NCBI GenBank assembly: GCA_963649365.1
Contig: CAVJHQ010000001.1
Location: forward strand, 1-64,000
Direction of reading: 5' to 3'
Length of the DNA: 64,000 nt
From: Paratractidigestivibacter sp963649365
GTDB lineage: Bacteria > Actinomycetota > Coriobacteriia > Coriobacteriales > Atopobiaceae
The notes beneath the pieces were generated by a model. It saw only the letters and a program-made list of their open reading frames with translations. It ran no database searches and was not told the DNA's origin. The position numbers and the translations under genes were made by a program. Of the stretch, positions 1 through 8,061 are shown in pieces. The number at the start of each line of letters is the position of its first letter. Within the stretch, counting starts at the first letter, position 1.

Positions 1-560
1 TCCTCCTGCGCCTGCAGCCTCAGTGCGGTCACGTCGTCTGCGCTGACCGCGTTGAAATTGAGCACACCTGCCTGTTCCACGTATTTCTTTGTGGTCGACT
101 CGTCGAGAGCGACGTCGCCGGGGTAGGCGCGGGGCACCTCGTAGGTGACCTTCGTCGGGTTTCCCTCAAGATCGCGGTCGACCGTCTGCTTCGCCTTTTC
201 GAGATTGACCAACACGGGAATCGCGCCGTCGATGGTCGCCACGTAAAGATTCGAGGTAATCGGGTTGTACAGGTTAATGGGGTTGCCCGAGTCGTTGATA
301 AAGAGCAGTTGGGTGAAGTTGTACTCGAGCGGCTGTAGAACTTCTGTTGTCACGACTTCCTCGCGGATAGACGCGTTGGATATCACCGTCTTGTCCTCGA
401 ATATGAAGTTGTAAAGCTGGCGACCTCCCCACATGAGCAATACAACGACAAGTGCGGTCACAATCACCGTGAAGGGCGTCTTGGCTCTTTCGATCTTGCG
501 CATGATTCCGCCCTTGGCTTGGAAGAAGCCTTCTGCGATATCGCGTTCATCTCTGTCCAT
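1..560 (-). CDS. DUF4230-like membrane-anchored protein (3' end outside window)
   Basis: About 186 residues are visible, read from an ATG at 560 with a good AAGGAG ribosome site upstream; the 3' end is lost at the window start. A cytoplasmic N-terminus of about 28 residues is followed by one membrane segment (TPFTVIVTALVVVLLMWG). The rest is a predicted extracellular beta-rich region with the pattern of DUF4230 proteins: a short strand segment (NLYVATIDGAIPVLVNLEKA), then EVPRAYPGDVALDEST. DUF4230 has no established function. It lies 46 bases downstream of the nuclease-like lipoprotein on the same strand and is probably in the same operon. The family call rests on pattern recognition only. 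Confidence 0.6.
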   Translation of the reverse strand, partial: MDRDERDIAEGFFQAKGGIMRKIERAKTPFTVIVTALVVVLLMWGGRQLYNFIFEDKTVISNASIREEVVTTEVLQPLEYNFTQLLFINDSGNPINLYNPITSNLYVATIDGAIPVLVNLEKAKQTVDRDLEGNPTKVTYEVPRAYPGDVALDESTTKKYVEQAGVLNFNAVSADDVTALRLQAQE

Positions 561-606
561 AGATGGCGCACTCCTTAATTAGAAAGGTCCGTCGATGCTC
601 CGAAGC

Positions 607-1821
607 TTAAGCCACGGCTTCTATAACGATGGTTGGGTCGATGGGCTGCAGAAGCTCAGTTAAATCGTTGATTACTGCAGAGACGAGCTCGTTGGAGTAG
701 CCTCGCCCGCCGATATCAAGAACCACGCGTTGGGTTGAGCCTTCGGGGAGATGAACTGTCCTTGCGGTAATCTCCTGCTTGAGTACGCTCTTGAGCTCCT
801 TTACCGACGCTTCGGATTGGAGGTCATAGTTCTTGACCTCAATCGCCTCGAGCTTTCCCTTGAACCATCTCACGATGTCCGGCCGGGTCGAACCGCTGGT
901 GCCCCAGGGAACTTCCTCTCCGTTGAGATAGGCCTTCTGGGCCTCTCCGCCGAGAAGGCCCTGAGCGTAATCCTCGGACTGCCGCCACGTGCGGACCGTA
1001 TTCTTGAGGTTGACTATCTCGGATAACCCGCCGGCGATAGCGCCGCCGAACGCGCCCCATTTGAACGCCTCGCTGCCCGCGATGGCCGCTTCCTTGAGCG
1101 CGGCCTCGACATCTCCAGTGGTGAACCCTTTTGCTAGGCCGGCGGCGAGCCCACCCATGGCGGCGGATTGGAGCGCGCAGACGGTGGCCGACTTCGCTGA
1201 GACCGCGAAGACCGTGCTTACGGTGTTTGCGGTCGCAGCCGCGGTTGCCGATCCGACTGCGGCTCCCGCGACGGCTCCCGCGCCGATTGAGATGGTCACG
1301 CAGACGAGGATGACGCCAGCACCTATCGCCACGTTCCTCGCGACGTCGTTGAAGGTCGTGTCCGGCTCCTCGAACGCGGTTACCCGCGTCCTGCCGTTCT
1401 CTGCGGTGAAGACATAGGTGGTTCCTTGGAACTGAGCCTGCAGGTCGTCGAGGGTATACCCGAAGTAGACGTTTGCCTTCGAGTTGTAGGCGAGCTCGTC
1501 CAAGTACTCTCGGGAGACGTAGGCCGCCTGGACGCTCTGTGTCTTGTAGTCTTCGGAGCCGAGAGAGGCCTCCGTGGCAGAATAGATCCTATCGGATACG
1601 TACTGAAGCGTATCGGTGCTGCTGAGCTCTAAGAACTCCATGTCCTCATCGGCAACGACGAGCCCAGAGAGGTTGGAGCTGCTTGCATCGGCCGACTGGG
1701 CTTGCGAGTCGGTGTCGGTTTTTGAGCAGGCGGCCATCGCGATGCATGGCAAGCCGGCGAGAAACGCCCTACGTGTGAGTACGCGGGCTGGGTGTGTGCC
1801 CTCTTGATATCCGGCGCGCAT
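607..1821 (-). CDS. Tat-type lipoprotein with C-terminal PD-(D/E)xK nuclease-like domain (toxin-like)
   Basis: 404 residues. The N-terminus has a twin-arginine motif (TRRAFLAG, Arg17-Arg18) and a lipobox ending at Cys32 (AMAAC), so it is predicted to be exported folded and lipid-anchored. Residues about 165-265 are a Gly/Ala-rich, glycine-zipper-like hydrophobic stretch. The last 100 residues carry TRPDIV (Asp315), then IEVKNY (Glu328, Lys330) and a later strand VVLDIGG, the layout of PD-(D/E)xK nucleases found at the C-terminus of polymorphic toxins. The start ATG overlaps the stop of the upstream surface-protein gene by one base, implying translational coupling. No immunity gene is recognised. 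Nuclease activity is inference; the catalytic triad is seen. Confidence 0.65.
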   Translation of the reverse strand: MRAGYQEGTHPARVLTRRAFLAGLPCIAMAACSKTDTDSQAQSADASSSNLSGLVVADEDMEFLELSSTDTLQYVSDRIYSATEASLGSEDYKTQSVQAAYVSREYLDELAYNSKANVYFGYTLDDLQAQFQGTTYVFTAENGRTRVTAFEEPDTTFNDVARNVAIGAGVILVCVTISIGAGAVAGAAVGSATAAATANTVSTVFAVSAKSATVCALQSAAMGGLAAGLAKGFTTGDVEAALKEAAIAGSEAFKWGAFGGAIAGGLSEIVNLKNTVRTWRQSEDYAQGLLGGEAQKAYLNGEEVPWGTSGSTRPDIVRWFKGKLEAIEVKNYDLQSEASVKELKSVLKQEITARTVHLPEGSTQRVVLDIGGRGYSNELVSAVINDLTELLQPIDPTIVIEAVA

Positions 1822-3153
1822 TATTCGTCACCGTCTTCGATCGAGTCCGGTTCGATGGGACCGGCAACCTCGCCTTCGGCTGATTCGCTGGGCAGCTCGG
1901 CGGAATGCCCCGATTCGGACAGCTCGCCGAAGCTTGTTTCTGTCTGCTTACGCTTTCTTAGGATCAAGAATGAGCCGATGGCGAGAACGAGGGCTGTGAG
2001 AATGGCGACGATGGGACCGATGCCAAGGGTCTTCTTGGGTGCGACGTATTCTTCTTGGTCGACGGTCTCCACGGCTTGCTGCTCGACAACGGTTTCGGGC
2101 CAGACTATGTTTCCGTCGTTGTCGATGGTTGCGCCCTGCGAGATCATGTCGCGAATCTGATCGAGTGTATAGCCTGTGAGTGCATAAGCCTTGAGCTGCG
2201 GGTTATTTCCCACGTAAATAACCTTATCGGTTGTCTGGCCAGTTGTCTGGTTTTTGGCGGTGATGGTGTACACGCCTTCGTCGGTGTACTTCTCGCCGTC
2301 CTCGGCGGGGCCGTTGAAACGGACATCGAGGTGGTCGCCCGAGAGCACTTCTCGCTTGACGTTGATGTCCAGGTAGCGTGAACGAGCAAGGTCGATGGTG
2401 AACCCGCTGGGTGCTGAGGTCTCGTTCGTCAACTCAGTGTTTCCGTCCGTATCGAAGAGGAACACCATGGTGTTGCCGTTGCGCACAGAGAAGTTGAAGC
2501 GAATGGTGTAGTTGCTGTACTCCGGGACGATCGAGACCTTTGGGATAAAGGCCCAGCCGCCCACCTCACGTTTATCGTTCCTGATCTCGTAATCCAGGAC
2601 TACCTCGTAGTCGCCTTCCTCGAAGAGATCAACCTGGGTCGTCGCTCCTGCGGAGATGCCCTCGAGATAGTTCGTATAGACCTGTTTGTCGCTCGAGTCG
2701 TTCTGGTAGTTCGTCTTGCGAATGATGAGCGTGCCGCGACCGAAGCCGCCGTCGCTCTTCTCGACGCCCATAGCCTGGTCGTAACCATTTTCGTCACTTG
2801 AAATGGTCAGCTGTGAGCTGCCGTTCAGGGCATTGATGTCTTGGCTCAGATTGAAATTGAGCGCAACCTTGTCGCCGACGTTTTTGAGGAACGTAAGGCT
2901 ACCGNNNNNNNNNNAGGCTACCGTTGTCGCGTTGGACGGCGGTGTATCCAGTGACGCAAAAATGCCCTAGCTCCCAGCCGAACTGAGGGTCTGATTCAGT
3001 GAGCGCGTTGCTCTCCGAGTATCCGGTGTCGGTGCCCGCGTTGACCGCGGCGCCAAGATAGAAGGTCTGCTCCTCTGCGTGCGCGGCGACGGGGGAGAGG
3101 AGGACGGCGGCCACGGCTGCTGCCGCCATGAGCCTACGAACTGGTGAGTGCAT
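1821..3153 (-). CDS. Type I membrane surface protein, interrupted in the assembly by a false N gap
   Basis: The start ATG at 3153 follows AAAGAAGG. A Sec signal peptide ends near AHAEEQ (about residue 28). A long extracellular region leads to a C-terminal membrane helix (IVAILTALVLAIGSFLIL) and an acidic cytoplasmic tail. Ten Ns at 2905-2914 appear to break the frame, but the bases on both sides are the same 9-mer (aggctaccg). Removing the Ns and one copy joins the two halves exactly in frame (NGS-LTFLKN), giving about 437 residues. A GYTLDQ segment before the membrane helix resembles GYTLDD in the downstream lipoprotein. The ligand or role is unknown. Regulation probably depends on the MerR gene 27 bases upstream. 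Confidence 0.7.
2905..2914. other. Run of 10 Ns (scaffold gap, probably artificial)
   Basis: The left flank ends in aggctaccg (2896-2904) and the right flank begins with the same nine bases (2915-2923). Collapsing them restores one open reading frame, so the two sides probably overlap and no sequence is missing. Confidence 0.8.
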
Positions 3154-3180
3154 GGTGGTTACCTTCTTTCCGGAATGGCT

Positions 3181-3762
3181 TCAGAGCTGGTCTTGGATCC
3201 GCTCCCGCACGCGCTCGGCGGAGCCGGGGCCACGCGAGAGGTCGACCGCGAGGGCGAGGCCGGGGTCTTCGAGGGCTTCGACGGCTGCTTTGAGCTGCGA
3301 TTCGTTTGCGTCAAGAGGCGCGCTCGGATTTTCGAGCGCCGCGTTGACGAGCTCGGGCGCAAGGCGGTCGGCTATGAGCGCGTCGAGGCCGTTGTCTTCT
3401 TCATCGCCTGCGGCAAGAAACGCTTTTGCGCTGAGCAATAAGGTCTCGAGCTGCTCGATCTTCTCGGCCACACGCTCCGCGTAGTCGCGCAACAGCTCGG
3501 CGTCCGTCTTGCCGTCGTGTTCGGCGCGGTCGAGCGCTCGGCCCGCCTCGGGGAGGCTCATGCCGTCGGCCTTCATCTGCGCCACGATGAAGAGGCGCGC
3601 GAGGTCGTCGGCGGTGTAGGTGCGCCGTCCCCACTTGCTGTCCTTGGGCGAGAGGATGCCGACGCCGCCCTTGCCTTCGTAGCAGCAGCGCTGGATGTCT
3701 CGCCGGGACAGCCCGATCAGCGCTTCTACCTGTGAAATCGTCCAGCCTTGTTGTGTCGCCAT
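3181..3762 (-). CDS. MerR-family transcriptional regulator
   Basis: 193 residues with an N-terminal winged helix of MerR type: TISQVEALIGLSRRDIQR, then the wing with RRTYTADDLARL and the usual following helix (DGMSLPEAGRAL). A helical segment around residues 95-120 probably forms the dimer coiled coil. The C-terminal 70 residues are acidic and match no effector domain I recognise. There is no conserved metal-binding cysteine set, so a metal sensor is unlikely. It is the first gene of the minus-strand operon running to position 1. The palindrome at 3791-3809 just upstream is a likely autoregulatory operator. Confidence 0.8.
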   Translation of the reverse strand: MATQQGWTISQVEALIGLSRRDIQRCCYEGKGGVGILSPKDSKWGRRTYTADDLARLFIVAQMKADGMSLPEAGRALDRAEHDGKTDAELLRDYAERVAEKIEQLETLLLSAKAFLAAGDEEDNGLDALIADRLAPELVNAALENPSAPLDANESQLKAAVEALEDPGLALAVDLSRGPGSAERVRERIQDQL

Positions 3763-3790
3763 GCTCTCACCCCCTCTTCATAAACCTTTT

Positions 3791-3809
3791 CTGTTCAACG
3801 CTTGAACAG
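3791..3809. promoter_or_regulatory. Palindromic operator upstream of the MerR gene
   Basis: CTGTTCAA, spacer cgc, TTGAACAG: perfect 8-bp arms, 19 bp in all, 29 bases upstream of the MerR start codon. Position and symmetry suit the binding site of a dimeric regulator. On the minus strand TTCAAG and TTATGA lie about 17 bases apart and may be the promoter. Confidence 0.6.
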
Positions 3810-3920
3810 CAACCGTGCGTTCGCACCGTGCCGCCACAAGAGGGGATGCGGAATTCGCGCGGCGGCCGGCCAGCGATGACGGGAACGAGCGGCATGGGAA
3901 GAAGGGCTTCGAAAAGAAGC

Positions 3921-3949
3921 TAGACAAACACTTGTATGGTATTTATACT
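3921..3949 (+). promoter_or_regulatory. Sigma-70-type promoter for the HigA-like gene
   Basis: TAGACA (3921-3926), a 17-base spacer and TATACT (3944-3949). A short inverted repeat CAAGC-gttt-GCTTG follows at 3954-3967, between the -10 box and the start codon, placed like an antitoxin autoregulatory operator. Confidence 0.6.
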
Positions 3950-3985
3950 GGAACAAGCGTTTGCTTGAGAATGGGAGGGATTCTT

Positions 3986-4288
3986 ATGGATGCACGCATC
4001 GCACCCGTTACTCCGGGAGAGCTTCTTAGGGAGGAGTTTCTCGAGCCTATGGGCATAACGCAGTACCGACTTGCCAAGGAGACGGGCATCCCGGCTCAGC
4101 GCATCGGACAAATCGTCCTCGGAAAGCGAAGGGTCACGGCGGATACCGATCTGCGTCTGTGCAAGTTCTTTGGACTTGCGGATGGATATTGGCTGCGCGC
4201 CCAGGCCGCCTACGATACGGAGGTCGCCAAGCGCGAACTGGCGCCCGAACTCGCAAAAATCCGTCCGTGGGCCGTTGCCGTGTCTTAG
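3986..4288 (+). CDS. higA: HigA-type antitoxin / XRE-family regulator (orphan)
   Basis: 100 residues from an ATG preceded by GGGAGG. The sequence has the HigA/VapI signature: PVTPGELLREEFLEPMGI at the start, then an XRE helix-turn-helix (QYRLAKETGIPAQRIGQI) and a DLRLCKFFGLADGYWLRA tail. HigA proteins neutralise the HigB mRNA endonuclease and repress their own operon. HigB normally lies directly upstream; here only a promoter and a short inverted repeat are present and no HigB-like frame is found on either side. It is probably an orphan antitoxin or a free-standing repressor. The area is noticeably less G+C-rich than the flanking chromosome, suggesting transfer. Confidence 0.8.
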   Translation: MDARIAPVTPGELLREEFLEPMGITQYRLAKETGIPAQRIGQIVLGKRRVTADTDLRLCKFFGLADGYWLRAQAAYDTEVAKRELAPELAKIRPWAVAVS

Positions 4289-4355
4289 GTCGCGCACGTC
4301 GCGGATTAAACGCTTCACGACTATTCATCCGCAAATTTGGACCGAGAAAGACTAT

Positions 4356-4383
4356 TTGAAAAAACCGTTCACTCAGTTAACAT
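4356..4383 (+). promoter_or_regulatory. Probable promoter of hicAB
   Basis: TTGAAA (4356-4361), a 16-base spacer and TAACAT (4378-4383), ending 19 bases before the hicA ATG, in an A+T-rich patch. Confidence 0.4.
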
Positions 4384-4402
4384 AACCATTGAAAGAGCAC
4401 CT

Positions 4403-4576
4403 ATGGTTAAGCGCAGGGAAGTGACGGACCTCCTGAGGAAGAACGGCTTTTACCCTACGGGCGGAACGAACCATGAGCATTGGTCGAATGGCTCCAAGTG
4501 GACGCAGGTTCCTCGTCATGGGGAGATACCGAACCAGCTCTTTGAGAAGATCAAGAAGCAGGCAGGACTGAAATAA
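4403..4576 (+). CDS. hicA: HicA-type mRNA interferase toxin
   Basis: 57 residues, the usual HicA size, reading from ATG 4403 (MVKRREVTDLLRKNGF). An upstream in-frame ATG at 4337 would add 22 residues unlike the family and overlap the probable promoter, so the shorter start is preferred. HicA proteins have a double-stranded-RNA-binding-like fold and cleave mRNA; the family pattern is visible (GGTNHEHWSNG with a catalytic-type His, VPRHGEIPNQLFEKIKKQ). The toxin gene comes first and the antitoxin follows 37 bases later, the standard hicAB order. Confidence 0.85.
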   Translation: MVKRREVTDLLRKNGFYPTGGTNHEHWSNGSKWTQVPRHGEIPNQLFEKIKKQAGLK

Positions 4577-4613
4577 GTCGTGCTCTGCTACCCTGGCGGT
4601 GAGAGGAAACGAC

Positions 4614-5063
4614 ATGTTCTATATGCAGGAGTTCGAGCTCGTGCGTGACGAGGGCTGGGTTCTTGCCTTGCCTTTCGACCTCGAAGGCGGAACTCAGGGC
4701 AAGAGCGTTTCCGACGCTATGGAAATGGCCTGTGATTGGCTTCGCGAAGAGGTTCTTGCTCATATGGCGTCTGGCAAGGAGCTGCCGAAGACCTCCTTCG
4801 GCAACGCCCCTGCTCAAGACGGACACATCGCTCTTATCGGCGTGTCGGTGGACCTTGCGGATGTGCCGAGCGTTTCTGCCGCCGAGGCGGCGGACATGCT
4901 TGGAGTCAGTCGTCCGCGGGTGTCGAGCATGATTAAGTCCGGGATGCTAACCGGATGGAAGGAAGGCCGCAACACGCGAGTTTCGGTTGAGTCAATTGAG
5001 GCCCGTCTTGCGGAGGCTCCGCGGGCGGGTAGGCCCAAGAAAGCCGTTGCGGTGGCGGTATAG
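4614..5063 (+). CDS. hicB: HicB-type antitoxin with C-terminal helix-turn-helix
   Basis: 149 residues from ATG 4614, which follows AGAGGAAA. The N-terminal half is the partial RNase-H-like HicB fold (WVLALPFDLEGGTQGKSV, then a MEMACDWLREEVLAH helix) expected to bind HicA. Residues about 90-135 are an excisionase/MerR-like helix-turn-helix (SAAEAADMLGVSRPRVSSMI) rather than the XRE or ribbon-helix-helix domain more often fused to HicB. It should bind its own promoter and neutralise HicA. A basic-alanine tail (GRPKKAVAVAV) ends the protein. Confidence 0.8.
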   Translation: MFYMQEFELVRDEGWVLALPFDLEGGTQGKSVSDAMEMACDWLREEVLAHMASGKELPKTSFGNAPAQDGHIALIGVSVDLADVPSVSAAEAADMLGVSRPRVSSMIKSGMLTGWKEGRNTRVSVESIEARLAEAPRAGRPKKAVAVAV

Positions 5064-5085
5064 CTTGCGACACCCAGGTTTATCC

Positions 5086-6021
5086 CTATAGCATCACCTG
5101 GTTGCGCAGCGGCTCGCCGGCCTCCAGATGGGCGAGGTTCTCGGCGGCGATGCCCACGATGTTGTCGAGCGTCACGGGCAGGTGATAGAAACCGCTGATA
5201 TGGGGCGTGAGCAAAAGGTTCGGCGCGTCCCAGAGCGGGTCATCGGCGCAAAGCGGCTCCGGCGTGCAGACGTCGAGCGCGGCTCCCGCGAGGCGGCCCG
5301 ACTCAAGCGCGGCGATAAGCGCCGACTGGTCCACCAGGCTCCCGCGCCCGGCGTTTCCGAAATACGCGCCCGGCTTCATCGCGGCGAAGAACTCCGCGTC
5401 GGCGAGGCCGGACGTCTCGGGCGTGCTCGGCAGCACGGAGCAGACGACGTCCGCCTGGGGGAGCAGCTCGCCGAGCTCGCCCATGGTCGCCATGCGCGCG
5501 AACGGCGCCTCGGCCGCCACCGCACGCCGGCGAACCCCCGTCACGTGCGCGCCGACCGCGGAGAAGAGCGCGGCAAGGTGCGTGCCGATGTCGCCCGCGC
5601 CGAGCACGAGGACGTTGGCCCCGGCAGGCGTGGACACCTCGCCGAGGTCGCCCCACTCATGCGCCCGCTGCAGGTCGCGGTACCCGTGGAGCTTCTTCAT
5701 AAGGCAGAGCACGCTGGTAAAGAGGTGCTCGGACACGGCCTGCCCGTAGGCGCCCGTCGCGCAGCACAGGGCGCAGCCCTCGGGCACGATGCCGGGCGCG
5801 ACGTACTTGTCGTAGCCCGCGGAGTTGAGCTGCAGCAGCCGCAGGTGCCCGGCCGACCCCAGCAGCTCCGGACGCACGTTGCCGAAGACGACGTCGGCCT
5901 CGGCGACGAGCTTCTCGTCGACGGCCTCGGGTGAGGAATACGTGAAGACGCCGTCCGGCGCCGCCGCCTGGAGGCGCTGCTTCTGCTCATCGTTTACCGG
6001 CGGCAATACCAGGGTATTCAT
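5086..6021 (-). CDS. D-2-hydroxyacid dehydrogenase (NAD(P)-dependent)
   Basis: 311 residues with the two-domain layout of D-isomer-specific 2-hydroxyacid dehydrogenases. The dinucleotide fingerprint is VLGAGDIG (Gly141-Gly146). The catalytic Arg226 (NAGRGSLVD), Glu255 (TPEPL) and His274 (LTPHISG) are all present. These enzymes reduce 2-keto acids or, in the phosphoglycerate dehydrogenase branch, oxidise 3-phosphoglycerate; the C-terminal ACT domain of SerA is absent, so a small hydroxyacid substrate is more likely. It converges with hicB and is divergent from the VanZ-RDD gene. The exact substrate cannot be read from the sequence. Confidence 0.85.
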   Translation of the reverse strand: MNTLVLPPVNDEQKQRLQAAAPDGVFTYSSPEAVDEKLVAEADVVFGNVRPELLGSAGHLRLLQLNSAGYDKYVAPGIVPEGCALCCATGAYGQAVSEHLFTSVLCLMKKLHGYRDLQRAHEWGDLGEVSTPAGANVLVLGAGDIGTHLAALFSAVGAHVTGVRRRAVAAEAPFARMATMGELGELLPQADVVCSVLPSTPETSGLADAEFFAAMKPGAYFGNAGRGSLVDQSALIAALESGRLAGAALDVCTPEPLCADDPLWDAPNLLLTPHISGFYHLPVTLDNIVGIAAENLAHLEAGEPLRNQVML

Positions 6022-6135
6022 GGGTTCCTCCCGTGCACGTTTGACCCTGCGCGCCGGTGTGCCCGGCGGGCGAGAAGGGGCGTAGGCCTAAGATGGCGTC
6101 GCGTGGCGCGCCGCTCTTGGGCATGATGGTACTCG

Positions 6136-7224
6136 ATGCGCCGCCTGCGTCCCCGCGTCTTCATGTTCCCGGCGAAAGGTCCTTCTCGTTTGCTCCGGCT
6201 TCTGCGCTTCTCGCTCTCGTTCCTGCGGTCTTATTCCGCGAGCTTCTCGGCCGCGCTCGCCCTGTGGCCGTTCGCCTCGCTCGCGCTCACGCTGCCCATC
6301 CTCGCGATCCTGTACCACCGGGAGGGCCGGCTTCGCGTCTGGTCGGCAATCGGCAGCTACATCGTCGTGTTCTACCTGCTCGGGCTCGCGTGCATGACCG
6401 TGTACCCGCTTCCCGACGGCGCCTCGGGACTGGGCATCACGTATGGGACGACGCCGGGGCTGAACCCGCTTCGCTTCCTCTCTGTGATCCGGCACCCGAC
6501 CGGCTTCGGGGTTTTCGAGCTCACCGCCAACATCGCGCTCTTCGTGCCGCTCGGCTTCATCGTCGCGCGCGGCCTCGGCTGGGGGCCCGTGCGCAGCGTG
6601 CTCGCGGGCTTCGCGGTCTCGCTCCTTATAGAGACGACCCAGCTCACGGGCGATTGGGGCCTCTACCCGTACGCGTACCGGACTTTCGACGTCGAGGACC
6701 TGCTCATGAACTCGGTCGGCGCCTTCGTCGGCTGGATGGGCGCCGCGGTCCTCGGGCGCTTCGCGCCGAGGAGGATCGACCCCGAGGCGCTCGTGCCCAC
6801 GCGTCGCCCCGGGCTTCTTCGCCGAACGGTGGCCTTTGTCCTCGACGTCGTGCTCGCATGGGCGGCCGCCTTGGCGTTCATGGCCCTGGCGCAGTTCGTG
6901 CTGCGGCGCTATTTCCAGGAATGGCGCTACTTCGCGACCGCCCTCACGTTGGTCTCGGGCTGGTCGGTGCGCGCGTCCCTGCTGTTCTTCGAGCTCCTTG
7001 TGCCGCTGGCGCGGGGAGGGCGGACGCTGGGCGGCGGCTTCGTCCGCATGACGTGCGAGACCCGGCCGCGGCGCGGGGCCCTGCGGCTCGCGTTCCTCTT
7101 GCTGCGCTTCGCGACGCTGTGCGCCGTTCTCGCATGGCCGATTCCCGCCGCGGCCGTCGGCGTCCTGTGGTGGGCCGCCTTCCGCAAGATGCCCTACGAC
7201 CTTCTGCCCGCGAGCGAGGGCTAG
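6136..7224 (+). CDS. VanZ-RDD fusion membrane protein
   Basis: 362 residues, polytopic. After a basic N-terminus, residues about 45-225 follow the VanZ pattern: a helix with MTVYPLPD, then NIALFVPLGFIVARG, SLLIETTQL and RTFDVEDLLMNSVGA. Residues about 235-345 resemble an RDD domain (RRTVAFVLDVVLAWAAA, later GGGFVRMTC). VanZ-like proteins are linked to glycopeptide tolerance and RDD proteins to membrane transport, but neither activity can be assigned here. The gene stands alone between the divergent dehydrogenase and the convergent deacylase. Confidence 0.75.
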   Translation: MRRLRPRVFMFPAKGPSRLLRLLRFSLSFLRSYSASFSAALALWPFASLALTLPILAILYHREGRLRVWSAIGSYIVVFYLLGLACMTVYPLPDGASGLGITYGTTPGLNPLRFLSVIRHPTGFGVFELTANIALFVPLGFIVARGLGWGPVRSVLAGFAVSLLIETTQLTGDWGLYPYAYRTFDVEDLLMNSVGAFVGWMGAAVLGRFAPRRIDPEALVPTRRPGLLRRTVAFVLDVVLAWAAALAFMALAQFVLRRYFQEWRYFATALTLVSGWSVRASLLFFELLVPLARGGRTLGGGFVRMTCETRPRRGALRLAFLLLRFATLCAVLAWPIPAAAVGVLWWAAFRKMPYDLLPASEG

Positions 7225-7316
7225 CTGCGCGCTTACGCGTCCCGGCTCTCACGGGGCCGGCGCGCGCCGTGGCCGGGCGCTCTCGGCGCCGCCCCTGCCT
7301 CCGTCCTGGGCCCGGC

Positions 7317-7853
7317 TCAGAGCTCGACGAAGGCGACCTCGTGGCCCGCCTCCGAGAGCATTGCCACGAGGTCGGCCGTGCGCACGTGGACGCTCGCCGT
7401 GTTCGAGCACGGGTGGCAGCCGACGGACCCCCAGCGCTCGAAATCGGCGTCGAGGGCCACGTGGATGCTGCCCGGCTCGGCGTTGAGCGCGGCGAAGGGC
7501 GTGACGGCGCCGGGGTAGATGCCGATCTTCTCGGCCAGGTCCTCGGCCGAGGCGAACGAGAGGCGCTTGCTTCCCAGCTGCGCCTGGAGCTCCTTGAGGT
7601 CGACCTTCTTGTGGTCGGGCACGGTGACCAGGTAATACTCGCGGTGCTTCGGGTCGCGCAGGAAGAAGTTCTTCGCCTCGTGCTCGGCGAAGGGGAGCTT
7701 GGCGAGCGCCTCGGCCTCCTCCACGGTAAAGACGGGCGGGTGCTCGACCGCCTCGTACGCCACGCCTCGCGCGTCGAGAAGGGCGTAGACGTCCTGCTTG
7801 GTGAGGGCGCCGGGGACCGAATGCTCGTCTTGCCAGGTTCTCTGCTCCGCCAT
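7317..7853 (-). CDS. YbaK/ProX-type aminoacyl-tRNA deacylase
   Basis: 178 residues covering the whole YbaK/EbsC domain: EHPPVFTVEEAEAL, then NFFLRDPKHREYYLV, KVDLKELQAQLG, LSFASAEDL and GAVTPFAALN. These proteins hydrolyse mischarged tRNAs, for example Ala-tRNA-Pro in the ProX branch; the FFLRD segment and length fit prolyl-tRNA editing proteins better than classic YbaK. It is a single minus-strand gene converging on the VanZ-RDD gene. The approximately 208 bases between it and the hydratase gene form a divergent promoter region in which I see no strong motif. Confidence 0.8.
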   Translation of the reverse strand: MAEQRTWQDEHSVPGALTKQDVYALLDARGVAYEAVEHPPVFTVEEAEALAKLPFAEHEAKNFFLRDPKHREYYLVTVPDHKKVDLKELQAQLGSKRLSFASAEDLAEKIGIYPGAVTPFAALNAEPGSIHVALDADFERWGSVGCHPCSNTASVHVRTADLVAMLSEAGHEVAFVEL

Positions 7854-8061
7854 GTGCCGCCCCTAACCTCGTTTTGATCGCGGGCGGCCGATGCCGTCCC
7901 GCCGCCTTCCCTTTTTTCCGTCGGAATCGTAGCGCATCCGTCGCGTGACCCGTTCGGAAACGCGCACGTAAAGTCTCCGTGGATAATGGAGTCCCACAAC
8001 AGGCGACGCATGTCGTGTCCCTACGTCCCGGGGAAGGGCCCGGGGGAGAGCGGGGTCTTGA

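Noticed and set aside
3815..3985. A HigB toxin upstream of the HigA-like gene
   Set aside because: The frame here is short, contains the promoter and inverted repeat and has no HigB residues.
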